This document shows positions 1 through 12,509 of a stretch of DNA of 64,000 nucleotides, piece after piece. The stretch's first letter is position 1. The number at the start of each line of letters is the position of its first letter. Under the pieces are notes generated by a model. The model was not told the DNA's origin. It searched no databases and saw only the letters and a list, made by a program, of their open reading frames with translations. Both the position numbers and the translations under genes were made by a program. Source of the stretch: Pyrrhoderma lamaoense (Eukaryota; Basidiomycota; Agaricomycetes; Hymenochaetales; Hymenochaetaceae); assembly GCA_002794735.1 (NCBI GenBank), contig NBAZ01000003.1, positions 682,001 to 746,000 on the forward strand, given 5' to 3'.

Positions 1-480
1 TGTACTGACCATGACTCGAGTATGAGCTTATTGTGTAATGGTTAGTTGAGCTTGTCCAGGTACTGAGAAAAAAATCGCATACATGCTTTGCGCTTGTGGG
101 ACATAGGATTTTAAGCATCAACCCCGCTTCTGATAGTTTTTTACAGATCTTCCTATAACATTGATGCATCATGTAATCTTGAAAAGAGAAAAATATGCGA
201 TTACGTTGGTTGATTACGTTTACAGAGGCTGCCGATGAACAAGGGAATCCTGCCCGTTTATTGGGCAAGAAAGTGTCTAAGAGATTATACTTTATACTTG
301 CTTTCTAAGTAACTTCTTCTGCTGAGCTGAGGGGCGAATAAGGACTAAATTCTCAGCTTATGAAGTCTTAAGGTCAATTTGTAATGCAGACTCAAAATAT
401 TGTTTTTCCCAGTTTTCTACTCTACGATCAATCAATACATGATCTGAGTCTAGCTATAGTCTACTACCACTATCGATAAC
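1..480. other. Intergenic, no gene seen
   Basis: AT-rich sequence with no reading frame that I can tie to a protein family and no convincing splice pattern. Nothing else was recognised here. Confidence 0.5.
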
Positions 481-789
481 CTAGGCTCTCGCCTCACGAG
501 AGTCAGATTCGATTCTTTCGCTGATATCCCTTGACGCCTTCCTGTTACCATCACCCGTAGATTTGGGCTTGATACCTTTTTCCTGCTTCACGGGTCTAGA
601 AGCATATACTCGCTTCTCCTTAGTTGTGTTAGTTGTGTTAGAGGTATTGCTAGGGCTAGACTTCTTGATTATTCCTGACATTTTCTGTTTGTTGGGGAAG
701 ATAAGCCAAAACCCATCCCCCTTATATAGGGCCACAGAGACTGGAGGCTGAGGGAAAGGCAAAAGATCATAATGTCTGGGCATCCACAT
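481..789 (-). CDS. Possible small basic hypothetical protein
   Basis: An ATG-initiated frame of 102 codons. A second in-frame Met, about 37 residues in, begins a Ser/Asn/Thr- and Lys/Arg-rich segment that ends in an acidic-basic tail. I do not recognise it. It has no membrane segment or signal peptide, and the low-complexity composition could arise by chance. There is no neighbour on the same strand close enough to make it an exon of ELP1, which ends at 1821. Treat as a weak prediction. Confidence 0.2.
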   Translation of the reverse strand: MWMPRHYDLLPFPQPPVSVALYKGDGFWLIFPNKQKMSGIIKKSSPSNTSNTTNTTKEKRVYASRPVKQEKGIKPKSTGDGNRKASRDISERIESDSREARA

Positions 790-1820
790 CTATGCTAAGT
801 TTGCGCTCAGGTGGTCGGTAAAAATATATGTGTTGCATGTATTGCATTGTCGAGTTCTGACCCTGCTCTGCTTTTTCATTTTATAGGCGTCTGATTCAGT
901 AACACATATATCATATGTTTGGAAAAGAAGGTTCTGCTCCGAAACCCACAAAGCAATTCATTGAATGAATCACCATAGGTTCGTTTGTTATCTGTCTGCA
1001 TATTTTGACTGTTAGGTACCGCAAATTTGAAGCACATGTGCAGTAGAAGGCTTCAATATTCATAACATCGCTATGTATAACATTTCAAAAATGCATAATC
1101 TATGCCCACCAAAATGTACAATGCACATGAAATCCTTACTGCATAGTACTACGTTCGCAATCTCGGTAATGGAATAACTACCAGGAACTTTGCAAATTAG
1201 ACACAAATCAGGTAGTTATACAAGATTCTCAGATCAATTATACAAATCCAGTAATAATCACTGGATCGGGCTCAAAAGGTAAGATACGAAATTTATCAAG
1301 TTGAAGATGCGTGAAATATTACAGACTTAAGGCCGTGTGTAAAATCACATATACGACGTCATCAGCCACATCACTCGCACAATTAAAGGATTCATTTGCG
1401 GTAGTTTAAAAGTTTTGGGAAATGGGAAAATACTCAACGTTCTAGGCTCTCAATCCCCTTATTAACATGCTATCATTGTTTGACATCAGTATGATCATAT
1501 CTCAGCACTTTGCTAATAGTTGGTTGTATGAGGCAATGCATTTACAACTATAACTCCCATTAGTGCTCTGGATCCATAATTTTATCTAAGATCCCATGAA
1601 ATGACGAAGCATCACGACGTCTGACGTAGATTGCAACGCTACACATACGCTAAGAACCCTATGTCTTTGTTCACAGAGAAGCAGATATGGTAATTCTCGA
1701 GAATGAAAAGAATAATCACAAGCCACTATAATTCATAAGGATACACGCCGTCTATAATCGATACATGCAGAGATACATTGAGTTACATGCACAACTTTCT
1801 AATCTATTAATCGTTCTTTT
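790..1820. other. Intergenic, downstream of ELP1
   Basis: No frame or RNA that I can support. This stretch lies 3' of the minus-strand ELP1 gene and is moderately AT-rich. Confidence 0.5.
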
Positions 1821-4800
1821 TTACATCTCTAACACATTAATCTTCCAGGCCGACTCAGCAACGGATAGGTCAGGCTTTGGTATGCTCTCTACGGCAAACC
1901 TTTTTTCTCTTCGTTTTTCCTCCATTCTCTCCGCCCAGCTCAAAGTCGGGACACCAAAGGCGTCTACTGATTCGCCCGATTTCGCAACCCATATCTCATC
2001 CAAAGCATCTTGTAGCTCCTTTCTAAAACTGGAAAGCTCTGACTGTAAACTTTGAGCCTCGTTCCGATGTTCCTCCGTAAATTGTAACATATGCAAAAGC
2101 AGCTGCGAAGCTTCATCTGAGAAGCGATTGAGAGATTAACTGCTGCCACAACTAACAAAGGGAAGCAAAGGAGCCTTTTGAACTTACTTTGTACAGAATC
2201 GAAACGAGATACGAGCTTCCCGATCGACTTAAGGAGATACTCCTCTTCATCGATAGTGCCTTTCCTCCCTGAGCCGACTTTTCGTTCCAACTTCCTCTTC
2301 GATCGAGAAGTCCTCCTGATTCTCCAATCATGAGAAAGTTACTCATTCTCCAGATACAGAAAAATACTGACCTAGATGCCTTGGAAGTGGTACTCGCGGC
2401 AACAGTATATCGGGTAAACGCGGTTGGGGCCATCGAAATGTCGGTCATGACGTCTACGCTATGTAATGTTGGGTCATCCTCGATACCGTAAAACGCATCT
2501 ATCATTGCAAAAGCCTAAGGAAATGTTTGACATGAAAATCAAAACATACTAACCAGGCTCCTCTTCCTTCTTGACACGAAGCTCCCGAAGTCTTTCAACT
2601 TGCTTACGAAGTTGTGAGCGCATTTCTTCCATATCCTCGGATATCTGCACTCGAGCATCCAGTGTCGCAGGGTATACCAGCTCTTCAAGTAGCTCGTTTT
2701 GATTATGAGATGTGATCTAGAATGAATGTTTAGAAACGAGAAAGAGCTATGATTTTGAAAAAGGTGATGTCTCACTATCCGGCGAGCTTCAGAAAACAAA
2801 TTTCCTTGAAGAAGTGCATCAACACACTGTCTAACACTTTTCAAGTGATCTAAAAAGACACGTGCAGCTTCTTCGTAACGTTTCTTTGTTAAAAGTTCTT
2901 CTATCATAGGAATTAGAGCAGAGATAACATTACTCATCATGAGAAAGCACACACCTGCCATTCTGTATGAGAGGTCAGAATAAGTTTTGTCACCAACTTT
3001 GAGCCTGGTGGCCAGGTCTAACGCTTCTCTCCATAGAAGAGCACGTTCGTAGGCTACGAGTACACTCTCCATCTTTCCGGACTCAATAAAAACTGATTAA
3101 TTTGCCTTAAGTTTCACATGTAGCTGAACACAGAAACTCGGAGTTACCTGCAGCCGCTTGTCTGAACTCTCGGCGATCAAATAGATATTCGCCATAGATG
3201 TTTAATAAACGCTGCACATGAAGATGTATATTTCGTAACCAATAACCACATTAAGTTTGATTCGACTAACCTTGTAATCTTCTCGGCTGTCCCTCCATAG
3301 ATGCAGTGCTTCCTGGTACAATACGTGTCTCTCAACATAAGAAAGAACTTCTTCAAAGTACTCTGGACCAGCTAGACGAAGATTTTGTAATGCACTAGTA
3401 TATCGTCTTAGATGATCATCTATCTTGTATCTTTGATAAAACTTCGGTAGAGCGCGAAGTTCACGGAGAAACGGCAGGTATTCACGAGGGTCCTTATTTG
3501 TCAAGAAGATCAGTAACGAGTCTTCACAAAAAGAAATTAGATTTCAATTACTTTCTGTGAGTGTTGTGCAATGAGGAGCACGAGAGAGAAATCATACATG
3601 CCAAGGGCTGTATCGAAAAGCTTATCGGCGTCAACGAGAAAGATGATGTACTTGACAGCTTCTTCGACCAGATCCGCATCCGCTTCTGTTGATAAAAGAT
3701 AATTTTATTATACTACGCAGCTTAAGACAACTGATTCGCATACCACGTATCCTTAGAAGCAAGGACAGGCTGGACTCATAATCGGCAGGCTTTTTGACAA
3801 CATACGCTGTCAGAATTGAGTTGACATAACGCGTAAGACTACGTGCTTCAAGTTCCGTCCTCACAGCATCACAATATTTTGATACCTGGTCTGCATCAAG
3901 CGAAGACTGACTAAGACCAGTCAGGAACAAATTTAGGTGGTCAACATCGTTGATCTGCTCTACAAAAGATGAGATGTTCTCCATGAATGTCTTTGGATCA
4001 TATTCAACAAGGATGCTTAGGTCAATCCTATGTTTTCTACATGCTAAGAACGCCTTTAGATATTCCCTCCTAGAGAATACCACAAATGTGAGCGACTGCA
4101 GCAATGATACAAGGCACATAGCGTAGATAACTTACGCTTTGATACTCTGCTTCACAACAACAAGAACCATGGGACGAGGGTTGATGGTCTCTAAGTTACC
4201 TCGAGGCATCTGCAAGACAAGGCTCATGGAACTAGGGATTGCAGTAACAATTCGTGACCCGCGCTCGACACGACGACGTTCCCACTGAGGTAAAGTCTGT
4301 TCAGCATCCGAAGAGGAAGCGTTCTCAATATTTGACCGAATATCTTCAAGAGGCGCGAAGAAGGCTTCGTGGGTTGATGTGGTGTAGATCACAAAACCAG
4401 CTGATACTACATATGAGTTACAGTTTGATGCTAAGAGGTAAGATGCCTTTTTATCTGGAATGGAGCAGTATAACCTTCCGGTTTCCGAGAGCCCCATAAA
4501 GATTTCAGACGAATCCGCCAGGGTAGAAATTTCCGAAGAAAAGCAAAAGCTCGGGAATGACGCTATTTCAGTGGTTGATCCGTCTACTACATTCACTAAT
4601 AGAGGGAATCAATGTGAATCTTTGAATATAGGTATTGTCGTACTCACCGAAAAAAATCTTTCCTGTTGGAGATTGCCAATAGACCCCATTCATAGCATGC
4701 AATAGCCTACCATTTCTTTCAGGCATGACTGCTGTTTTGGTTCCTGTGTACCTTTTTCATCAAAGACTCCCATTACTATTATATCCACTGTATCGCTTGC

Positions 4801-6585
4801 ACCCATAACAAAGATATGAAATGTGTCCAACGCCGATGAACTTCTTTGTAAGGAAACTTGTCTGGGGTCTAGGTTCTGGAGAGTACTTGATAAGTCAATG
4901 TCGGCGACCTCGAGTGGATCAACCGCCGCACTGCGACCAAAAGTAGTACGGGTGCGTAAATCCCAAAGCTTTACAATTCCAGAATGATGCAAAATTGCGA
5001 GATGGTCTCCGATCTGAGAAAAGGTTGCATGGATTGGGGGGGTTTCACATTTTAGGGAGAGACTACATGATGCCATCGGAGGAGGAACATTTTGAGTACG
5101 GAATGGCGTTAAAAGTAGTGATAGACCATCAACAACAGCAACAGAACCTGTATCCAATGGAGCTTGCGCACGCGAAATTAGAGTGTCCCATGTAAACGTC
5201 CATTCATGAGTGCCACTTGTTGTAGTGAATAATATATCCAAGGCTCTTTCGGGGTGCCAAGATATGGTAGAAAACCGACCAGGGGTTGACTCACTTTTGG
5301 GTGCAAGAATTTCCTGTTTGAGATACCAATGATAATTTCCAGTAGTCCATAATTGAACTTTTGAAGAACTCAGTATATACCCGGCAAAAATAATAAACAA
5401 GCGGAACTCACTTGCATCTCCTTCGTCTCTTTCAATCCAGACGGCGAGAACATCTGAATCTGCATTCCAGAGTAGATCACGGACTTTGTATCCCCAACGC
5501 CTTACCGCTCCTGCATTTTCTGTACTGGGTTCCCTTAGAGTAAACTCTCCATGTCTCAAACCATTCTTTTCAAAGAAAACGATGTCATGTCTGCCTGATT
5601 TCCAGCTCCTCCACCCTCATATCCATAACGTTGAGTGCTTGCAATCAAGTTGCCGCTGGGTCTCCACTCGAGTGGGTGTTCCAGGCCTGCAATCGGCTCT
5701 GCTAGATTCTGTAGGACACCTTGGCGATCATAAACTCGAAGAACACGACGTTCTTTACCCTCGGAACCTGGAGTAGGTACCTGGAGTGAGGAAATCACAA
5801 ACAGTGCACCATCTCCACGCCATGATATACGCGGTCTTTTGTCATCATCAGGACTTTTGCCGATGGACGAGAGAGAGGCTGGGACTGCCTGAGCAGCTGC
5901 TTTCCCGAGAGAGCCGTGAAACTGCGTCTGTTTTGAGCCCCAGCCCACGCTGACTTGTGCATTCTCTTCCCGATCATCTATGTTTATTAATTGTTCTGTG
6001 AGGACATCAAAGGTACTAGTCATCAACAAGAATTTGTTGTCTCGAGTGATTAGAACGAGTAGTGAATCATCAGGAGACCAACTCGCCGCAAGGATACCTG
6101 CATCAATGGATCCTATTATTTCGAACTTGGATATTTGCAGCTGTAAGCTATATATTCGAGGTCCATATGCTTGAAATATATACGTACTTGTCCAGATGAA
6201 TTCTCGTCTATTGAGACAAGGCCTATGTCTCCCTCCGAAGTGATGATTGATAGGGATTGTGCCTCGCTCACAAACCTGAATGATACAATTTGGCTTTGGT
6301 ACACGGTTGAATCTTCCGCACCATCCAGAGAGAATGTGTATAACGGAGGCGGGGGTTCCTGTACTTCAGAAAAATTGTTTTACTGCTACGCAGGGACAAA
6401 GATAGGGTAATGCTGACCTTCATCGATTTATTCACCTTAAATATTTCGATTTCTACCTCAGGTGCATTACCAAGCTTCTCTGAGAGTACATATGCACAAT
6501 CATTCTCAGCATCGAAGGCAGCCTTGGTTAAATTTGCAAAAGGTAGTTCTATCGAGTGTTTTGAAACGATCGACAAATTTCTCAT
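1821..6585 (-). CDS. ELP1: Elongator complex protein 1 (IKI3/IKAP)
   Basis: Scaffold subunit of the six-subunit Elongator complex, which modifies wobble uridine in tRNA. The N-terminal half reads as WD40 propeller repeats, with blades around SWSPDDSLLVLITRD, ISWRGDGALFVISS, LLWNADSDVLAVW and ISWHPERALDILFTT. It carries the family signature VGWGSKQTQFHGS. The C-terminal half is helical TPR-like sequence (for example the stretch around LPFLRELRALPKFYQRYKID) and ends in a basic, coiled tail. The start is the ATG at 6585, giving MRNLSIVSKHS; the frame runs further upstream only through a TTG. At least nine short introns split it, for example after DENSSGQ near 6180. Expected length is about 1,300 residues. 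The frame breaks by one base near 5583, between the blade ending ...GNQADM and FFEKNGLRHGEF; see findings. The gene stands alone between intergenic stretches. Confidence 0.95.
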
Positions 6586-7353
6586 TATTTCAGTAGTTTT
6601 TTTTGCGTTCAAATCAGTAATCTTCGGATTTCAGTTTTGAGTATTATGCTTCTTGTGGACCAGAACGTCTACGGAAGGGCAAAATTAAAGTAGTTTTATC
6701 AGTTCATTTGAGGAAATAAATTTGTATGTAGAATGAAGTGGAAAGTGTTAAAAATCGCGCGTGATCACAGTACTAGTAAATTTACTGAAGTTGATACTTC
6801 TCGAGCCGCCTCCTGTGACTGTAGTATAGAGTCAACTGGATCTAATCGATTTTCTTATTGACTTATCATCATTTTATACTTCAATACTCTCATCAAAAGC
6901 TTTGTACTATTACATATAAATATGAGACTCCAATTGTAATTGTAAGCTTCTTGACATAAGTGGAAATGACCTCGTTCTCAAGCTGTGTCAAAAATTGTTC
7001 AGTAAATAGAACAAACTAGGGGTTCGCCTGGCTTTGGGTTAGCACAGTGACTCACTGACTGGCTTGAACAGCGCCTGCGTAACGGGATTTAATGGCAATG
7101 CATTTGCTTTTCACTCCTTATAATATTACCTGAAAGAGATATATCTACATAATGGGAGAACTATAAAGTTAACTCGTCGAATGGGTACCTTCAGCTTCTT
7201 GTAATGTGCTTGCTATTGATGATCCCAGAGTATGAACAACTTACAGGCACCTTCAACAGAAAAAGCTTTTGAAATGTATGACTTCTCTCGCTCGATATCG
7301 TTTCTTTGCTAAATTCATTTTGGGGCAGACTTGCTACAAAGGTTTACTATTTT
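6586..7353. other. Intergenic between divergent ELP1 and DUF6533 genes
   Basis: The two flanking genes point away from each other, so this region holds both promoters. No further gene was recognised. Confidence 0.5.
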
Positions 7354-9021
7354 ATGCTTTATCATCTACCGATACTCACCGATCCAACCAAGTACATTAC
7401 CGTCTCATTCGTCGCACTTTACTCATATGATTACATATTGACTTTTCCTGACGAGGTATGTCAAGAGATTTTGATCTTAAGCTACTATCATATGTAACTT
7501 AGCAATGTGGGTTGTCTTCTCAGATTATGTATTTCTGGAAGAGAGATCCAAAACCAAAAAAAATAACATTTTTCTTCGTCTTAGTATATATACTCCTTAA
7601 TGTCAGTGTCTAATGAGGGCTGAATCACTTATCTATAATCGTACAGTTTCGTTATTATACGCTTATCGTCATCCTATTGACAATGCTCTGTGAGTACCCA
7701 ATAAATACATGAGTACACATCCCTGATATGTACTTTATAGTAACGTTCTTCCCGGTTTCTCCCCTGAAGTAAGTATTTAGCTCTCAAATCATGATTCCAT
7801 CTTATTTATAAAGTACTATAGAAGTCATAACCATTTCGATCCTGGGAAGCGTTTTATTAACTAGATTCTACAGGTGTACTCTCTACATTCGTTTCCTCTT
7901 ACCGTTAGCTGGTACCATAGCTCTCACTACTCTTCAAAATATCATGCTCGCAATTAGGTAGGCGCAAAACTCGATTTTTCTCACGTATCAAGCTAATAGC
8001 CAGAAGAGTGTACGCCATATATAGTAAAAGCATCAGGGTCCTGATATTTTTGCTATTTTATATGTCTATACAACTAGCAGTTGGAATATGGTTTTTATAT
8101 GCATCAGGAGTGCACGGTGAGTATCAAAGCTTGTTATAACTCATTGTCAAGCTAAAGATATCTGGTTGTGGACAAAGCTACTCTCAAGCCGGATATGTCA
8201 TATAACGTTAAAGCTTCAGGCTTTTATAGTAAGATCTGTCGACCCATAATATAGAATACTATTGATGGCTTTTTTATAGTGTGTTTTGATACACCATCCT
8301 CGGCAGTGTTTGTATTCAACCTTTACTAAAACTGGTTATCTGCGACTTATATCTTTCGAATTAGTGGGAATTGGAAGGATGCATTGTACCAGTTTATGCA
8401 AGTTTTATACGACACAATTGTATTTGCTTTCGTTGCATTTAAACTTTATCCGGGGCATGCGCAGAAAGAAACTTTCACTTCAAATTAAAATCGAGACTTC
8501 TTAAAGACTCCTTCATGTACTTTGCGTAAGCATCCCCTGAGCCATCTCATTTTTTAGTTTATCCATGGTTTTCTAACCATGCGTCTGTATGCTCCAGTAC
8601 TGTAGCTGTATCAAGTTCTGCGTGGGCGATGTTGATAGGTACAGAGTCGGTGAGTAGAGTTTGCTTTAATTATTAAGAAACTTCATAGAATGAAGATGCC
8701 GTAGTTCCCATTAAACTATATCGCAGCCATGTGAGTACCTATTTTCCGTATATATCTTTTTGATTTCGCTCTAATGTTTCCTTTAACTCAGGCCAACGCT
8801 CATGTAGGTGCTCATATTTTTAAAATATTGCTGTATACTAATGATTCATCAATTTCAGACTTTCCAGTACTATGATAAACAGAAATATACTCTCACTTTT
8901 AAGGCAAACTTTCAATCAAGAGATAGCACCACAAGAATCATTTCGTTTTCTGAAGTATCATAACAATCCTCTTAACGCAACCGTTTCAAAATCTGATTCA
9001 TTTAGTCCAGATGAAGTGTAA
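7354..9021 (+). CDS. DUF6533 seven-transmembrane protein
   Basis: A multi-pass membrane protein of the basidiomycete DUF6533 group, whose function is unknown. The diagnostic N-terminal motif is visible as YDYILTFPDE, then an intron, then IMYFWKRDPKPKK, then an intron, then RYYTLIVILLTML. Later exons give a helix ending in NIMLAIR followed by VYAIYSKSIRVLIFLL, then AVGIWFLYASGVH, a late helix with DTIVFAFVAFKL, and RLLKDSFMYFA. The soluble tail ends ...SKSDSFSPDEV at a TAA. At least nine short introns break it into very small exons, usual for this family. I chose the ATG at 7354 because the frame upstream lacks another good Met; a small 5' exon is possible. Exact boundaries in the 8,170-8,310 part are uncertain. 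DUF6533 is strongly associated with Agaricomycotina and is the main taxonomic clue here. Confidence 0.75.
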
Positions 9022-9717
9022 CTATTGATAACATAAACATGTGCGGATTGTGTGTATGTAGATGTAACGGGTAGCGGGTCAATACATATGTATAGATTAC
9101 AGATGTTGATACTGGGTGGTTATCACCTTACGAAGATTTAAGTCCCGGATACGGCACGGCTGAGATATGACTACAGTATAGGCTAGAAGAAAAGAGGCTA
9201 TCAATATGTTATAAACAGTTTGCTTAATCCGAGAAGACGAAGAGCTGAAGCTTGGACCAAACTACTTTAGATATATAGCAGCGTTCATGGATATCATTCA
9301 TATATCTTGCCAGAAAGAGCGGAATAGAGATTCAGTATTGTTTGATGATAAAGTAACTAGTCCTTTTACGAGGGTACCACTTAGGATATTTCTACTTTGT
9401 GTCATTGTCGGTCTCCAGAACTTGATATATTACAATTTCATAAGCGCCGAACATCCAAGAATTTTGTGTAATTTATTTGAAACAAAGAAAATGTTATTAT
9501 TTGTGATCTTTAAATAAAAATAAGGCCAATTTACATCCTTTGAACATATGTTAATTTTTTTTACTAATTTATAAATTTAAAAATGAATTCGAGATTATCA
9601 AAAGTCATGAGAATTACTTACCATAAGAAGACCTGTTCAATCGCATTAATGTAATAACAAGTACTAGTTGTAGTAGGTCTGTACCTCGAGTGAACACCGC
9701 TTGGACGTTTAAACGCC
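9022..9717. other. Intergenic, upstream of SulP gene
   Basis: Contains an ATG frame of 76 codons at 9287-9517 with one hydrophobic stretch, but nothing supports it as a gene. The rest is AT-rich, with a T/A-rich block around 9,540-9,600. Confidence 0.4.
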
Positions 9718-12509
9718 ATGGAATCCGGAGTTACGACTCCTGCTCGATCAGTGTTCTCAGAGAGGTCTGCTCTTCTCGGCGATGAGCACAACCAAGCCGA
9801 GCGTGGCGAAATCCAAAGCAAGTACGTTCCTCAAGGTGAGTGCTATTTCAACTTATGGATGCTACGCCCGTCATCATGTAGGTTTACAGGTACCCTACAA
9901 TCACCAGCTACAAGTTCGAGATGGGCGAAGGCTAAATACTACCTGCCTTTTACTGTGTGGTTACCGAACTACGAGTTATCAATGTGAGGGTCGGATCCTG
10001 TTCTATATTTAGACGCGTTAAGATTTACCATTTTCAGGCTTGGTGGTGACTTCCTTGCTGGGCTATCGGTTGCTTGCGTCTTGATTCCCCAGTCTATTTC
10101 ATATGCAACTTCTCTCGCGAAGCTCAGCCCCCTGGCGGGTCTGGTGAGCGTTTCCTCAGTCGCGTGTTGTTGATAGATTAACCACGTTCCCTTAGTTTTC
10201 CGCAGCCATTCCGGGAATTGTTTATGCTTTGTTAGGAACCTCTCGTCAATTAAATGTTGCGCCAGAGGCCGCCCTATCCTTACTGATAGGACAGGCTGTT
10301 CAGGGAATATTGCACGCCGACCCTCATGAACATCCTGATAATCCAGATTTGGTTGGTATCGCCATCTCCACTATCACCACATTCCAGGTCGGCTTGTTTG
10401 CGTTTGTACTCGGTTTTTTCCGCCTTGGTTTCATAGATGTTCTGCTAAGCCGGGCTCTACTAAGAGGATTCATAACAGCAATTGCTGTTATTATCTCAAT
10501 GTATGTTGCCATTTATTGAACTCATCCAAATATACTTATCATTGTAATAGTGAACAATTTATTCCTATGTTCGGTCTGACAGAACTTGAACATACAGTTA
10601 ATCCACAAACGACTCTGGAGAAGTTTATGTTCCTTATCTGTAGTGTTGTTGAAAATGAGCACCGCCCGACAACACTAATTAGTTTCGGTGCCTTAGCCGT
10701 ACTCATCATTCTTCGTTACATTAAAGGAATGTGTAGGCGATACTGGTTTATATATCGAATCCCAGAAGTTCTCATAGTAGTTATTACCTCAACAAGTAAG
10801 GATCACATTGATGTCTTTTGCAAACTTGTTCATGTTCTTCACCCTCAGTCCTTTCCGACGTTCTCGATTGGGATGAACTCGGGGTGGATATTCTCGGTTC
10901 TGTCCCTATCAAGCAGAGCGATAGCTCTTTTATCCGATTCCCATTACACAAATCGACCATCAAATATGCAAGAAGCACGGCGTCCACAGCTATGTATGGG
11001 CTCACCACATCTTTACCTTGATTTCCCTATAATAGACTAATTACATCTCCAGATTGATAACTGTCATCGGATATCTTGATAGTATTGTTGCTGCAAAGCA
11101 GAATGCTGCAAGATTCGGGTATTCTGTTTCCCCTAATAGAGAGCTGGTCGCTCTAGGTTCATCCAATATAATCGGTTCTTTTATCCCAGGTGTCCTCCCG
11201 CCTTTGGATCTATCACTAGGTTTGTGTCGTAAAGGTTTTTAGTTATGCTCCACATCTAACTGAGAAATATAAAAGATCGCGAATAAACGCGGATGTTGGT
11301 GGTCGTTCTCAAATGGCTTCTTAATATGTTCCTCGTTAGTTTTACTGGCAACATTCTTTCTTCTTCCAGCCCTTTATTACTTGCCTCGCTGTGTGCTTGC
11401 CTCCGTGTATGTTAGCTTGCTCCTATCAGAATACTTATCCCTGACTTCTTTGTATAGTGTGTTCCTTGTTGTCTTTACTATTCTAGCCGAGGCTCCACAC
11501 GATATATCCTATTTCTGGAGGTCAGTTTCTTATAGTCAATGTTAATAGCTTAAACGGTACTAATAGAATGACATCGGAAGAATGCAAGCATGGACAGACT
11601 TCGGGCTCATGTTTATCACTTTCATGACTACTCTTTTATGGGATGTGGAAGTCGGTATTGTTTGCAGTATAATCTGTTCACTGCTTCTTGTGGTACATAA
11701 ATCTTCAAAACCTAGAATAACTATTCTTGTGAGTCATACTAGTATTGACGTGGCTGTTGAAGACTGATATGAGTGACTTTTGACATACAGGGTCGTCTTC
11801 CTGGTACGTCCAGATGGAAGCCTGTGAACGAACATCCAGAGGCAGAAGAGGACGTACCTGGGGCCATGATTGTAAGACTCCGAGATGACCTAGATTTTGG
11901 TTAGTGATGCTTCCGTTCTCTTCTACACAAATACACTACTAAACCAGCTATTTCTAGCCAATACCGCGCAATTGAAAGGTAGTGTGGGTTCAACACATTA
12001 TGTGTCTCATTTGATCTAACGTACATCACCTATACTAGAGCGATTGCGTAGACTTGAGTTATACGGACACAATCCTAGTCATCCTTCTGATGTACCGAGA
12101 CGAGATCAGGCCAGAATCATCGTATTCCACCTCGCTGACGTGAACTCTTGTGATGCAAGGTATAACTTAGGATTTATGAGTCAGAATTATTTTGCTTCTA
12201 GACTTTCTCATTGACTCTATAACAGTGCAGCGCAGATTCTATATGAGATATTCGAAACATACAAGGCAAGTAAAACATAATTTCACTTATGCAGATAATG
12301 CATTAACCAATTCTGATTTGTCAATGATAGTCGCGAGGTGTCTCTGTGTTTATCACTCATCTCCGCTCATCATTGGTTCCCACGTTCACACGAGCTGGAT
12401 TGTCTCATTGCTTGGAGACGAAGCCTTTTATGAGGACGTAGCGTCAGCGATGGCTCGCATCGAGGCACTGGAATTAGCTGCTTCTACGGGAGATAGCAGC
12501 GAATATTGA
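9718..12509 (+). CDS. SulP-family anion transporter with C-terminal STAS domain
   Basis: A membrane transporter of the SulP (SLC26) family, probably for sulfate or another anion. A cytosolic Ser-rich N terminus with a dileucine (SALLGDE) precedes LGGDFLAGLSVACVLIPQSI, the classic first helix. Next comes AAIPGIVYALLGTSRQLNVA. Further on is SRINADVGGRSQM. The C-terminal STAS domain contains ARIIVFHLADVNSCDASAAQ and a helix ILYEIFETYK. The N-terminal core resembles the poorly characterised yeast YPR003C-type branch (inference from memory). About eight introns of about 50-60 nt are present, plus one GC-AG intron at 12266-12330. Two single-base frame breaks, near 11203 and 12399, separate strongly conserved segments; see findings. 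The end given assumes the frame after the second break, which yields VSLLGDEAFYEDVASAMARI and then TGDSSEY at the stop. Confidence 0.88.
12266..12330 (+). other. Probable GC-AG intron in SulP gene
   Basis: The donor reads AAG|GCAAGT, the usual context of GC-AG introns, and the acceptor reads GATAG|TCG. Splicing here joins the STAS helix ILYEIFETYK directly to SRGVSVFITHLRSSLVP, the expected next STAS strand. The nearby GT at 12270 would instead put the next exon in a frame with no family resemblance. Confidence 0.7.

Noticed and set aside
10516..11040. Reading SulP as several separate short genes because of frame switches
   Set aside because: Phase-compatible introns join the pieces into one conserved transporter; the remaining two breaks are single-base.
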